Assembly: GCA_029339505.1 (NCBI GenBank) | Contig: JAQISU010000025.1 | Coordinates: 4,348,501 to 4,412,500, forward strand | Length of the DNA: 64,000 bases | Origin: Unio delphinus | Lineage: Eukaryota > Mollusca > Bivalvia > Unionida > Unionidae | Direction of reading: 5' to 3' | In this document: in pieces, positions 24,514 to 34,445 of the stretch | Layout of the letters: every line of letters starts with the position of its first letter | Position numbering within the stretch: position 1 is the stretch's first letter | Position numbers and translations under genes: made by a program | Notes under the pieces: model-generated | What the model saw: the letters and a program-made list of their open reading frames with translations, nothing else | The model's database searches: none | What the model was told of the DNA's origin: nothing

Positions 24514-25011
24514 AACAACATCAACTACTACTACTCGCACTGCTGTTAAAACTAGTACAATCTTGAAAGGTTTTGAGTGAGCGCAAATAGAGACTTTATC
24601 ACACTGAAACAATAATATATGAAAACATCTAGCTGAAGAGTTTTATAAACTTCATTGATAACATGCTAGAATCGTTTGTCTGAGTGACTGATTCTTTGGT
24701 TAGTCTTGGACATGGGCGTTTCTGTACAGAACCCTTACGTTACGTCCTTGTAGTGTAAGAATGTCGTTCAATCCGAGTTGGCTAGCGTACAGAGATTAAG
24801 TTTGCGTTTACGATTCGTCGTGAAAAGTAAATCCCAGATTTATCTACAACGTTCGTACTGCTTAGATACTTATCAGGGAATTATAATATGATCTAGTTAA
24901 CGATCGACGTCCCTGTCACAAATATAAGGCGATTTTAAGTGAATATTTACATAGAACAAGGAGTTTGTTTGTTTGATTAGTATTTAAAGTAGCTTTAACA
25001 ATTTTTGAGAG
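24514..25011. other. AT-rich DNA without recognised features
   Basis: About 500 bp, no gene or repeat seen. Confidence 0.4.
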
Positions 25012-25250
25012 GCGCCCCGAGTGGCCGCGTGGTCTAAAGAGCACTCCATTACGGATCACTGCCATCTCACCTCTGTCTGCGTGGGTTCGAGTCTCATATT
25101 CAGCCAATGTGGGTATGTGAGAAAGCTTGACAGTAGCTTCTCGTGGGTCGGTGGTTATTTCCCGGGGTTTTCCCCGAGTTCTTCCTCCACCAATAATACT
25201 GGCCGCCATGTATAGCCTATCGTGTGCTGAAAATGGCGTTAAACCCTAAT

Positions 25251-25282
<32 letters not shown>

Positions 25283-25283
25283 T
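25012..25283 (+). mobile_element. tRNA-derived SINE, family A, with (ACA)n tail
   Basis: The best preserved copy: CCCCGAGTGGCCGCGTGGTC head, GGTTCGAGTCTC B-box-like segment, a GTCGGTGGTTATTTCCC body, and GGCGTTAAACCC followed by an ACA-repeat tail. It serves as the reference for the split copy in intron 1. Confidence 0.85.
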
Positions 25284-25302
25284 CTTGAGTCATATCGTTT
25301 CG

Positions 25303-25561
25303 ATGTATGCAATCAGGCAGTTTATAGTGATGTCTAGCACTGGGGCATCATGCCTCAGATATGTAGCATGATGTCCCACCCAGTCACATTATCTTGACAC
25401 CAGGCCGACCAGTCCTAACACTGACCTCTTTATGCTGAGCATCAAGAGAGGCTTCTGTTAATGCCTATTTTGTACGTCTTTGGTATGCCTCGGCCGGAGA
25501 TCGAACTAACGACCTCCCGCTTCCGTGGTGGACGCTCTAACCACTAGGCCACCGGAGCGGT
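25303..25561 (-). mobile_element. tRNA-derived SINE, family B, minus orientation
   Basis: Read on the minus strand it begins CCGCTCCGGTGGCCTAGTGG with a tRNA-like TTAGAGCG segment and a B-box-like GTTCGATCTCC. The 3' part is rich in CTGGTCGGCCTGGTGTC-type sequence. The same family is present on the + strand at 26878-27136. Confidence 0.8.
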
Positions 25562-26877
25562 TGAACAATCAGTTGTATTTATCTTTTGTGGGAGGGTTCA
25601 TTAAACTAGCTGGATGTTGAAGAAAAGTTGTCCTAGATAGATGAATAACAGTTATTTCTTCAAAATGGATCGGAAATATATGAATGAAGACAGGTGAAAG
25701 GCGCCATGCTATCACCGGGACACTACCAGTGGAATTATGCCTATTTTTTAAAATTTATTTTATCTTTCATTTTTTGGGGTTTGTGTAAGAAGAGGGAGGG
25801 GAGTCAATTGAAGTGACACAAAACATCAATATTAGCAGGAAGGAAATATTGACTGAGCTTTATTTTAAAAATGACGAATCCGAGTTACGATACCTATGTA
25901 TGATTTCTTTAATAATTCATTGGGAATAGTGTATGAATTACTTTCCGTTTATTTTATTTTTTTCGCCTGGGAACTGTGGGACAAAATGAGTATAGTGTCA
26001 TGGTATACATCACAACTCAATAATCAATTGAACCTTGTCATAAGATAAGTACATTTAGTTTATAACCAGCAGTAGGACGATAATTATCAGATGAATTAGG
26101 CTAGTGCTGCATTATTCATGACGTGCTCTGTGATCAGGATAAACGACCAAATACATTTTGTTAAAACCGGTACAAGGACTACATATTATCAGATGAATTG
26201 GCTTAGTTCAACATTATTCATGACGTACTCCGTGACAACAGTAGACAAAGCAAAAATGACAACTCTTTGTCAGGTCAACTTGTAATCGATATATTCCACT
26301 TTAAATGACATACCTTTGACAATTCCTTTTCATTTTTGATAGATCACCTTACGCTACTCTCCACGTGAATTTATGCTATTGATGTACTTGATTTAATTTT
26401 CTGAGTTTTAAAACTTTTGTATTAATTCTAACTTTACAACAACTTTAATAAGATAGCACTGACTATTCTACAACATTAAGCCCAATGTAAAATTCAAAAT
26501 TATGCACGTAATTTAAATTGTACCGAACTCAAAATAATTATCTATAAACAAATATCAATACGACCACGGTTTAAGATGAATGTTCTATTCTTTGGAGGAG
26601 ATTAATTTTCTGACACATTTCAAATATAAATGTATATGAAATTCGATAATCTGTACTGATTATCTGGATTATTGGTGTTAACCAGGTTATATTGGAATTA
26701 GGAGATCAAGGACTTTACGACCTGTTTTGAAAATCAATACCGTATTCTTACCTGTAATGCTAATGATAAATCTGTGATACAATTCATGTAAATCTTTTTC
26801 TTGAGAGGTAAAAACATGTCAGTACGTTCAGTTTTCATTGAATGCCCATTGATAATTATAGAACTTAAATCATAGAA
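25562..26877. other. AT-rich intergenic or intronic DNA
   Basis: 1.3 kb without a gene. Two diverged copies of a TTATCAGATGAATT(A/G)GGCT to TTCATGACGT(G/A)CTC segment lie near 26084-26131 and 26188-26235. Confidence 0.5.
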
Positions 26878-27136
26878 CCGCTCCTCTGGTGTAGTGGTTA
26901 GAGCGTCCGCCGCGGAAACGGGAGGTCGTGGTATCGATCTCCGGCCGAGATCATACCAAAGACTTACAAAAATGACATTAACAGCTGCCTCGCTTGGCGC
27001 TCAGCATTAAGACGTTAGTGTTACAACTGGTCGGCCTGGTGTTGGAATAAAGTGACTGGGTGGGATTTCATTCTAAATATCTGCGGCATGATACCCCATT
27101 GCTAGACATCACTACAAACTGCCTCACTGCATACAT
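26878..27136 (+). mobile_element. tRNA-derived SINE, family B
   Basis: CCGCTCCTCTGGTGTAGTGG head, ATCGATCTCCGGCC B-box-like segment, and a tail ending CTGCCTCACTGCATACAT. It directly abuts a family A SINE. Confidence 0.8.
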
Positions 27137-27360
27137 TGGCCGAGTGTTCTGAAGCGCTGTCCGTTACGAACGACTGCCATCTCACCTCTGTCTGCGTGTG
27201 TTCGAGTCTAAGGTTCGGCAAATGTAGTTATGTGAGAAATTTTGCCATTAGCTTCTCGTGGGTCGGTGGTTCTTTCCTGGGTTTGTCCGGGTTCTTCCTC
27301 CACCATTAATACTGGCCGCCATATATAGCCTATATTGTGCTGAAAAATGGCGTTAAACCA
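27137..27360 (+). mobile_element. tRNA-derived SINE, family A, abutting family B
   Basis: Begins TGGCCGAGTGTTCTGAAGCG, lacking the first bases of the consensus head, and ends GAAAAATGGCGTTAAACC. No spacer separates it from the preceding family B copy. Confidence 0.8.
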
Positions 27361-27715
27361 TTAAAAAAAATGCAGACATCGTAGCGATATGACTGAAAAA
27401 TGTTTAAAGCTACATTAAAAACCATAATCAAACAAAGAAACAAGCACACTTAAAATCACAGCGAACAATCATTTTTCTAACTCTTCAAGAGAAGGAATAA
27501 GATTTGTTTTTAAATGTACGCTTTTTGGAAAATTGGTCTGTTTGTACTCAGACGTACACGTATCCTTTATCCAGAGTAGATAATTCACGTTATCTAAAGC
27601 ACAAACTAAATTATCAATATTGTCAATGTATGTATACAAAAGAGGATATCCTCAACAAGTGGTCATGGTCCGCCAAAAGAATCGTTATTATAATCGTCGT
27701 CGTTGTCGTCGTCTT
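27361..27715. other. AT-rich DNA without recognised features
   Basis: No supported gene. A 73-codon frame at 27504 has no recognisable character. Confidence 0.4.
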
Positions 27716-28070
27716 TTCGTACTAGTAGTAATAGTACTAGAAACAGTAGATTATTATATTATTATTACTAGCAGTAGTAGCAATAGTAGTAGTAGTAAAA
27801 TTAATAGTAGTAGTAGTAGCAATAGTAGTAGTAGTAGTAGTAGTAAAACTAAAAATAGTAGCAGTAGCAATAGTAGTAGTAGTAAAACTAATAGTAGTAG
27901 TAGTAGCAATAGTAGTAGTAGTAAAACTAATAGTAGTAGTAGTAGCAATAGTAGTAGTAGTAAAACTAATAGTAGTAGTAGTAGCAATAGTAGTAGTAGT
28001 AAAACTAATAGTAGTAGAGGTATCGATAGCAGTAGGAGTAGTAAAACTAATATTAGTAGTAGTAGCAAAT
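27716..28070. repeat. (TAG)n trinucleotide array with higher-order units
   Basis: Imperfect TAG/AGT triplets, organised into repeated blocks of about 57 bp separated by AAAACTAA. Both strands stay open for 60 to 100 codons (poly-Ser or poly-Leu), but composition alone explains this. Confidence 0.9.
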
Positions 28071-28962
28071 TGGTAGCAATTTTATTTCTGTTCCATGTCT
28101 TCTTCGTCGCAGCAGTCGAGTTTTGTCGGCGAAACCGTTTACTACGTATAGTTCCTTCAATGCGTGTTTCATATTCTTCGGGGAACTGATTTAGTTCAAT
28201 GACTAAAGCACTGGACTCGTTGTAAAAGGATGATTACGTTTGATTCCCACCCCACCATCGAATCACCCCGAATCGGCTACCACCTTCGATATTTTGCTTT
28301 GCCGTAATATAGCAAACCAGATTTAACCCTCTCGTACTGGTAACAGCTAGTATTGCTAATAATACCATAAATGATCAAGATGATAATGATGGTGATGATG
28401 ATGACATCGTACTTTTACAGAAGTAGGTTATATGAAACACCAGTGGTAGGGTATTTAATAAGTCAACGATGTTCAAGATTCTAATATCCTACATTATCTG
28501 TATTTTGTAATCTAATTTCTCAACAACTTTTAAAGTTCCCTAAAAACACAGGGTTCATATATTTTAAATAGACAATCTTTAAAGGTGAGACAGACTTTGT
28601 TTTGCCTTGTCTACCGGGGTGTTGGCCCACTAAATATTTTAAATTTTCATAGGTGCACATTCAACAGTGTCGATGAATTCCGGGTCTGATTCACCACCTT
28701 TCTCAATTGATACCATAAATAAAAGTAGTATTCTTTAACAGCTTACGAATTCTCCTACGAAACCAAGACCAACGTACCTGTCCACCAGACTTTCCAAATT
28801 GTATTCAAACATTTGCATAGTTCATGGCTTTATTTATAGAAATTGTTGGAATATTTGGTCATACAAAATAAAAGATTACTGTTAATAGCATTGTTTAAAT
28901 AGATTACTCGTGAAAGTCCGTAAAATCATTGCTGATGAAAACTACCTGTATAGTTATTGTTG
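28071..28962. other. AT-rich DNA, possible third SINE head
   Basis: About 28187-28250 has a tRNA-like look (CAATGACTAAAGCACTGGAC, then GTTTGATTCCCACCC), which could be a SINE head of another family. No second copy in the window supports it. The rest holds nothing recognisable. Confidence 0.3.
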
Positions 28963-29198
28963 TAGGTTTAACGCCATTTTTCAGCACACGATAGATTATA
29001 CATGGCGGCCAGTATAAATGGTGGAGGAAGAATCCGAGAAAACCCTCGGAAAGATTCAGCAACCAATGATAACCTACTGGGAAGCTTTCTTACATACCCA
29101 CATTGGCTGAATCTGAGACTCAAACCTACGCAGACAGAGGTGAGATGGCAGTGATCCGTAACGGATATTACTTTAGACCACTTGGCCACTAAGGGCCT
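28963..29198 (-). mobile_element. tRNA-derived SINE, family A, minus orientation
   Basis: Tail TAGGTTTAACGCCATTTTTC at left and head (GACCACTTGGCCACTAAGGG) at right. Confidence 0.8.
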
Positions 29199-29639
29199 CA
29201 AAATGATGGTATAGGCAAAAAGCAATGTGGTATGTACTACCAGACAAAATACCCCTGTAATGCCTCAAGTAAACATGTTCAGCTGAGATGGCTTTGGACC
29301 TTTTAAAACTGTGCGATTTATTTGCAAACGTTGACATGGTATTTTAATTATGGTATCCTGTGTTCCACTGTATTTCTTTAGTATATCTTTCTTGATATAT
29401 CTGAACTTCGTAATTCTATGGCACATATTTTGCTGATATGCCGTTAAACTCTGTCTGTCTTTTCTGCCTATATATATACATACCTACATGCATACATAGG
29501 GTGAATCATTGATAATTCACACATACTTTCATGCCAACCTACCTACCTACCTCTGTATGTCTGTCTATCTACCTACCTATCTAACTACCTATATGTATGT
29601 CTGTCTGTCTGTCTGCCTACCTACCCACCTATGAACCTA

Positions 29640-29727
29640 TGTATGTACCTATGTATGTATGTATGTATGTATGTATGTATGTATGTATGTATGTATGTAT
29701 GTATGTATGTATGTATGTATGTATATA

Positions 29728-29774
<47 letters not shown>

Positions 29775-29810
29775 ACGCTGTGTATGTATGTATGTATGTA
29801 TGTATGTATG

Positions 29811-29840
<30 letters not shown>
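29640..29840. repeat. (GTAT)n and (GTGC)n microsatellite at the element boundary
   Basis: Two GTAT tracts flank a short GTGCGTGC tract. The array stops exactly where the outer virus-like element starts at 29841, so it was probably the insertion target. Confidence 0.95.
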
Positions 29841-29841
<1 letters not shown>

Positions 29842-30018
29842 GCAGCAGAGACGGGGAATCCGACAACTTTATAGAAGCGTCTATTTGGCGAACCAAGGCT
29901 TCCTCCAAAATCGAAATAAAAGTTTCCTTTGGAGACGCAAAGTCGTTGTCGAGTCCTTTCTGCTGCTATGGGAGTAAAAATCTTTTTACGATTGCAACCG
30001 AATATTTGATCAAGTCCG
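29841..30018. repeat. Outer element left terminal inverted repeat
   Basis: Diverged homologue of the inner element's TIR. Shared blocks are the terminal AGCAGCAGAG, an internal CTGCTGCT near 29959-29968, and CCGAATATTTGATCAAGTCC near 29998-30017, which covers the ATPase 3' end. Its partner lies beyond the window. Confidence 0.75.
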
Positions 30019-30655
30019 ACACGATATCTTGATCTCGAGTCGTGTAACTTTATCGTTAAAAATCCATGTGAGATTGACTGAACGTAATTAAAGGAATTTC
30101 TAAAGAGATTATAATCCATATCACCGCCGCACCAAGTTTGTCAAATATTTCGTAGCATATGTGTGTCAACTCCGTTGAATACAGCAAGAATATTGCAGTT
30201 ATTTCTGATCACGTTTTGGTATTAGAGTGTATCGTTGAGTGATATATATCACATCGGTATTTTTATGCCTACCTCTGGAAAATATCCTTGCGGGATTCTT
30301 TTGATTGTCTAACATGACATCATCATATACGACTAAATTGTTAATATTCCCGTCAATACATCAATGCTCTGTGCTTCCTCGATATCGGTTATAAACTCAA
30401 TAATATCTTCATCGATTTCCGAGTTTGATTTCTCGTTAAAATCCTTTAACACCTCGTAACATCGCTGATCGTCTACACTCGGGGCTACTAAAAACAACTT
30501 GTCCCATTTCATCCATCTCGTTATCAAATTAAGTAGCAGTTGTGTCTTGCCACTTCCAGATGGTCCGATTATAATCATGCAATAGAATTTGGTAGCGCTG
30601 CATGATGCTTAACTGGTTCTCTTGTTTTTGTCGCCGAAAAATTAATTACATTCAT
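29990..30655 (-). pseudogene. A32-like packaging ATPase, outer copy, broken
   Basis: Starts at ATG 30655. A 1-nt loss near 30580 separates the N-terminal 25 codons from the next readable piece (30578-30333), which opens MIIIGPSGSGKTQLLLNLIT with an intact Walker A. The frame breaks again near 30345, before Walker B, and further on the FSRGRHKNTDVIY-equivalent region is readable only in another frame. It is the counterpart of the intact inner gene at 53615-54280, with the same position next to the TIR. Confidence 0.85.
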
Positions 30656-30672
30656 GTTAATATAAATAAATT

Positions 30673-30825
30673 ATGGATCTATATTGTGTGAAATGTAAGA
30701 AGCGTACTAGCGCAAACGACTTGACGACAATTACAACTAAAAATAACTGATCAGCACTTGCTGGTGAGTGTGTAGAATTTGGTACAAAAAATTCAGTTTT
30801 GTTTCCCTTAATAAAATCAAGGATT
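30673..30825 (+). pseudogene. Zinc-ribbon protein (DUF5679-like), outer copy
   Basis: Starts MDLYCVKCKKRT, with a CxxC knuckle, at ATG 30673, divergent from the ATPase by 17 nt. A TGA at 30748-30750 replaces the Arg codon found in the inner copy, and the second CxxC is damaged (CVEFG where the inner copy has CVQCS). The frame is the same as that of the PLA2 domain downstream. Confidence 0.75.
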
Positions 30826-30837
30826 TAAAGAAAACAA

Positions 30838-31194
30838 GGAGGTGATATTGCAGCCAAGTTAGTAAAACTCCCAAGAACACTATGGGCAAAATATCCAGGA
30901 GAAAAATACCTTCCAGTATATAATTATTGTGGACCCGGGACCAGACTCGATATCAGACTCTATGATCAAAACCATCCCCGACCCGGTGAAAACCCTATAA
31001 ACGCTATTGATAAGGCGTGTCATGCTCATGATGTTGCTTACAAAAGCATCGATCTGCAAAACAGACATATCGCAGATGTAAAATTGATTCATGCGTTGAA
31101 TTCTATCACTGATAAATCCTTCAAAGAGAAATTGGCTTCATGGTTGATAAAATCGGCGATGAAAAGTAAATTGATGTCGGGTCCTGGTAATTAA
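30838..31194 (+). pseudogene. Phospholipase A2 domain (parvovirus-type), outer copy
   Basis: An open stretch of about 118 codons without its own ATG. It has the calcium-loop motif YCGPGT and the catalytic segment DKACHAHDVAY, where His-Asp is the PLA2 dyad. These are the two hallmarks of the short PLA2 domain used by parvoviruses and reported in some adinto-like elements to breach endosomal membranes. The domain itself looks undamaged here. It is in the same frame as the zinc ribbon upstream, separated by TAA near 30826, which suggests the two were one protein. It ends 6 bases before the integrase region. Confidence 0.85.
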
Positions 31195-31199
31195 TAACA

Positions 31200-32121
31200 T
31201 CAAGGAATCTATTTATTATTCTCCAAGAGGATACTGGAGGGGTAAATCAGCAATCGGTAAACTCGCTAGCGCCGCAAAGGTGAAAAATACTACAGCAGCG
31301 GATTGGTTATCCAAACAGGCGATGTGACAAATTTATCTACCACCGCCTAAACAAATTACCTTCTCGCATGTTGATGTCAGCGTCCATAACGAGGTTCATC
31401 AAGCTGATATATTATTTCTGTCACATGATGGTGTTTACAAGTATGCGCTAACCGTAGTTGATGTTGCGAGTCGATACAAAGAAGCAAAACCATTAAAGAC
31501 AAAATCATCAACTGAAGTGACTTCTGCGTTTGAAGGGATTTATCGACGAGGTCCTCTGCATTGGCCAAATCTATTACAAGCTGATCCTGGCAAGGAATTT
31601 CAGGGTGCAGTGTTATTAACAATGAAGCATCATAATGTCGCCATCAAACGAGGACATACTGCACTACATCTCGATCAGGCAATTGTTGAACGATATAATC
31701 GGACACTTGCTGAGCGGTTATTTAGATGTCAATACGCGAAGGAATTTATTCAGATAAACGATCTCGTGAATGGGTCAAGAGATTACCAGGCGTAATTACC
31801 GCGCTGAATAATGAGATTACTCGAACAAGTAATATGAAAGCTAACAACGCGATTATAAAAAAGTATATACCTGTAAAACCACAAAATGATTTTTCAAAAC
31901 AACCAATACTCGGCAATGTCACTGTTAAATATTTCTATAAACTAGGAGAGCTTGAAGGTGGCAAAAAAGGAGCTACTGATCCTATTCAGAGTATTACTGC
32001 ACATACAATATCTAGTATAGCGAGATCTACGGGTAGACCGCCAGTCTATAGGTTGGATTCAACTGCTCCTCAGCAAGGATTTATTCGTGAACGATTACAA
32101 GTGATACCCGAGGATACTTAA
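31200..32121 (+). pseudogene. Retroviral-type integrase, outer copy, broken
   Basis: The inner start codon is altered here, a TGA at 31324-31326 replaces a Trp codon, and a frameshift lies near 31765. The readable pieces retain HQADILFL, QADPGKEFQG and IVERYNRTLAERLF, so the D, D, E catalytic blocks are all recognisable. The C-terminal part is 31766-32121 (SREWVKRLPGVITALNNEIT). It is tail-to-tail with the helicase gene, like the inner copy. Confidence 0.88.
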
Positions 32122-32137
32122 TTACCGCCGCGTGGTC

Positions 32138-34198
32138 TTAACTAGCATCTCTGCGTCGGTTGCATTCATGACAAGTCAGCATCACATTATCTCTGGTATG
32201 ACTAACACTGTTATTCTTTCTGTCTACGGTAAATTGGCAGGGTTCTTTATCCGACCAACACCAACGCATTATACAATTGCAACTCGCGCAGTGATTATTC
32301 TGTTGTTGTTTCAGTGTGATTATAAATTCGGCATCAATATAAAATTTTCTGTTATTTTTTTTTTGTTCTGTTGTTTATAATCAGATCGTTTTTTTCTGAT
32401 TATATCATCGCTGACAATATCACTTATTGTAGTGTCGTTATCATCTAAAACAGCTCTTCGAAGTTGATTTATTTTTCGTACTCTGGACATCGCAAGATAA
32501 ACTAAATTCGACCACTCGATGCGTTTATCTATGATCCAAACAATTGTATCGGATATAATCAACCCCTGCGAGGAATGTATCGTCGCTGAGTATCCTAGCT
32601 TCCATGGGGATTTATCAGCACGCAATGCATCTTCGACGACATTGATATCAACCAACACAATATCATTTAACACGAGAATTTGCTTCTCTGTCAGGCCTGG
32701 AATATAAACTTCAATACTTTGTCTTCGTGTATTCTTGGGTCTATAACACAATATCACTGGAAGTGTTGCAAATTTTTATTTCTGCGTGTTAAATAACTTC
32801 ATCTGAAATGTGTCTCTGATTATCTTTCTACTTGCCACTATCAAATCGTTTGGTCTCCACGCTTCCCAAAAATCATTTAATGGGGTTTGTGAAATTATTT
32901 CACGCGCTATTTTACAATGTATTCTATTCGGTTGTAATCTGATTAGTTTTTTGAACTCGAATAATTCATTATCAAGTGCTCTATGATCGGTATTAATTTC
33001 TTCATAATAGTCTACAGAATTCCTTAGCCAATTGTGTGGAGACAAACCGACAAATGGTGGTGGTTGACCATGATCGCCATAGATTATCACTTTTGTATTC
33101 GCCAGCAATAACCAATCTAGAAACCTTTGTAATACATCTAACAACACTGCATATCTCATCCCAAAGGATGATTTCAGGAATATATTTCTCCCTCATTCGA
33201 TCAGGAGTCCATTCGTCACCTTTCCATCGAAAGAAACTATGATAAGTGCAAGCATTAGTTCCTCGTTGTTTCATCTCTCTTGCAAGTCTGTGTGTTGGTG
33301 TTAGCACAATCATGGTTGATTTCCCTCGAAAAATTCGATCGCACGAGTCATCTTCCCTGACCCACCACAGCCATTTAAGTAACTGGTTTTATATCTTCAT
33401 ATATTGGGTCGGAACACGACGGTACATTAGATAGTTCTGATATCTGATTATTTTACAAGTAATTGTTTTCAATCGTAACATCTGTTGATTTGGAATAATC
33501 ACGCAGTATTTCCTTTTTAATTCTCCATGATCCCAAACTCTCGTCTGAAAAAGTGAATTCAGCCACTGGTTCTTTATGTTTTACGTCTATATAACATGAA
33601 TCAGTGGCTACTCTAACCGCGGTGTCAGGAAGTCTATTTATCATCGAAAGTAAATTAATAGAAGCATAAGCCAGCATAGACGACCTTAAGTACGTATATT
33701 GAGGATTTTCTCCATCTGTGTAAGTAACAATTATACCCAATTTGGTTCAATCTGACAAGAAAGCGTCTTAATGATCGACGTATATACCCCTAAATGTTAC
33801 ATATGCGATTATAAAATCGTATTCAGCATCATCTATAATCAACCGCGAAGAATATAGGTTGTGGTCGTATTTTTTCACTCTGTCTGAACTTACCAATTAT
33901 TCTTCTACTGAAATCTTTTGCGTGTTTATTTCTAACTTCAAAGATTTCTTTTGACCATTCAACGATATATTCTTCGTCGAGATCGGAGAATTGTTTTTTG
34001 TTTTCGGTGATTATACTATGTAGACTATCGGGTTGTGGTAACCAGATTTCAGTTTGTTTCCGATATGATATAATTGCTTCACTGACAATCAGCGATATCA
34101 GCATTTTAGAATCAATCATATACCGTAATAAAACTATTGGCGTCCAGTGTTTTTCAGAGATGTGTCTACCAAACCAAACATAACAGCACGGATGAAGT
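32138..34198 (-). pseudogene. Polymerase C-terminus, SF1 helicase and HNH nuclease, outer copy (C-terminal half)
   Basis: Opens on the minus strand at the insertion point (34198), inside the polymerase after motif A, and continues through ISEKHWTPIVLLRYM, motif B (RRIIGKF) and motif C (VATDS), then helicase motifs and the HNH end. Multiple frame changes split it into segments (about 34198-33829, 33740-33453, 33313-33002, 33159-32776, 32757-32138). The helicase Walker A is interrupted. Importantly, it is in frame at the two places where the inner copy is frameshifted (inner 50087 and 51170), so it supports a single continuous ancestral gene. Its N-terminal half lies at 54484-55859. Confidence 0.88.
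34193..34198. repeat. Target-site duplication, left copy (TGAAGT or GAAGT)
   Basis: TGAAGT precedes the inner element's AGCAGCAGAG terminus. GAAGT follows the other terminus at 54484-54488. The uninterrupted target in the inner element's own polymerase gene reads GGATGAAGTCC on the equivalent strand. Whether the duplication is 5 or 6 bp depends on one T shared with the terminus. Confidence 0.85.
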
Positions 34199-34425
34199 AG
34201 CAGCAGAGGGGGCGAATCAGACAACTTTTTTTTGTTTTTATTTTTGATTATACCCCCTCCAAAATAACACTAGACCCTTCTCGCGAAAAAATAAGTCTCC
34301 GACCCTTGTCTGAAAACATTCGCGTTTTCGTTGATGTCGCAACGTCGTTGTCACTCACCCCCTCTGCTGATAGAACTTTCAGTTCTAGGTTTACGGTGAT
34401 TTTAACCGAATATTTTATCAAGTCC
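34199..34425. repeat. Inner element left TIR (227 bp)
   Basis: Reverse complement of 54257-54483 with about five mismatches counted by eye and no indels. It starts AGCAGCAGAGGGGG and contains an inverted copy of that terminus near 34359-34372. It also contains AGAACTTTCAGTTCT, a short palindrome, near 34374-34388. Its inner end is a truncated copy of the last codons of the packaging ATPase, so the TIR captured a gene end. Confidence 0.93.
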
Positions 34426-34445
34426 TTACTACGACGAAAATCCTT

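Larger units (their letters stand above)
29841..34198 (-). mobile_element. Outer Maverick/Polinton-like element, left arm
   Basis: Begins with AGCAGCAGAGACGGGGAATC, which matches the terminus of the inner element (AGCAGCAGAGGGGGCGAATC). It carries in order the packaging ATPase, zinc-ribbon/PLA2, integrase and the C-terminal half of the polymerase-helicase-HNH gene. The gene order is the mirror image of the right end of the inner element. It ends at 34198, where the inner element has inserted, and resumes at 54484. Almost all genes are broken. Confidence 0.9.

Noticed and set aside
27620..28189. Poly-Ser frame (+) and poly-Leu frame (-)
   Set aside because: They arise from TAG/AGT triplet repeats; no non-repeat coding character.
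25012..29200. tRNA genes at the SINE heads
   Set aside because: The heads lack a full cloverleaf and are followed by SINE bodies; they are tRNA-derived, not functional tRNA genes.
29597..30032. Frames rich in Tyr-Met-Cys-Val near 29.6-30.0 kb
   Set aside because: GTAT/GTGC microsatellite read-through into the outer TIR.
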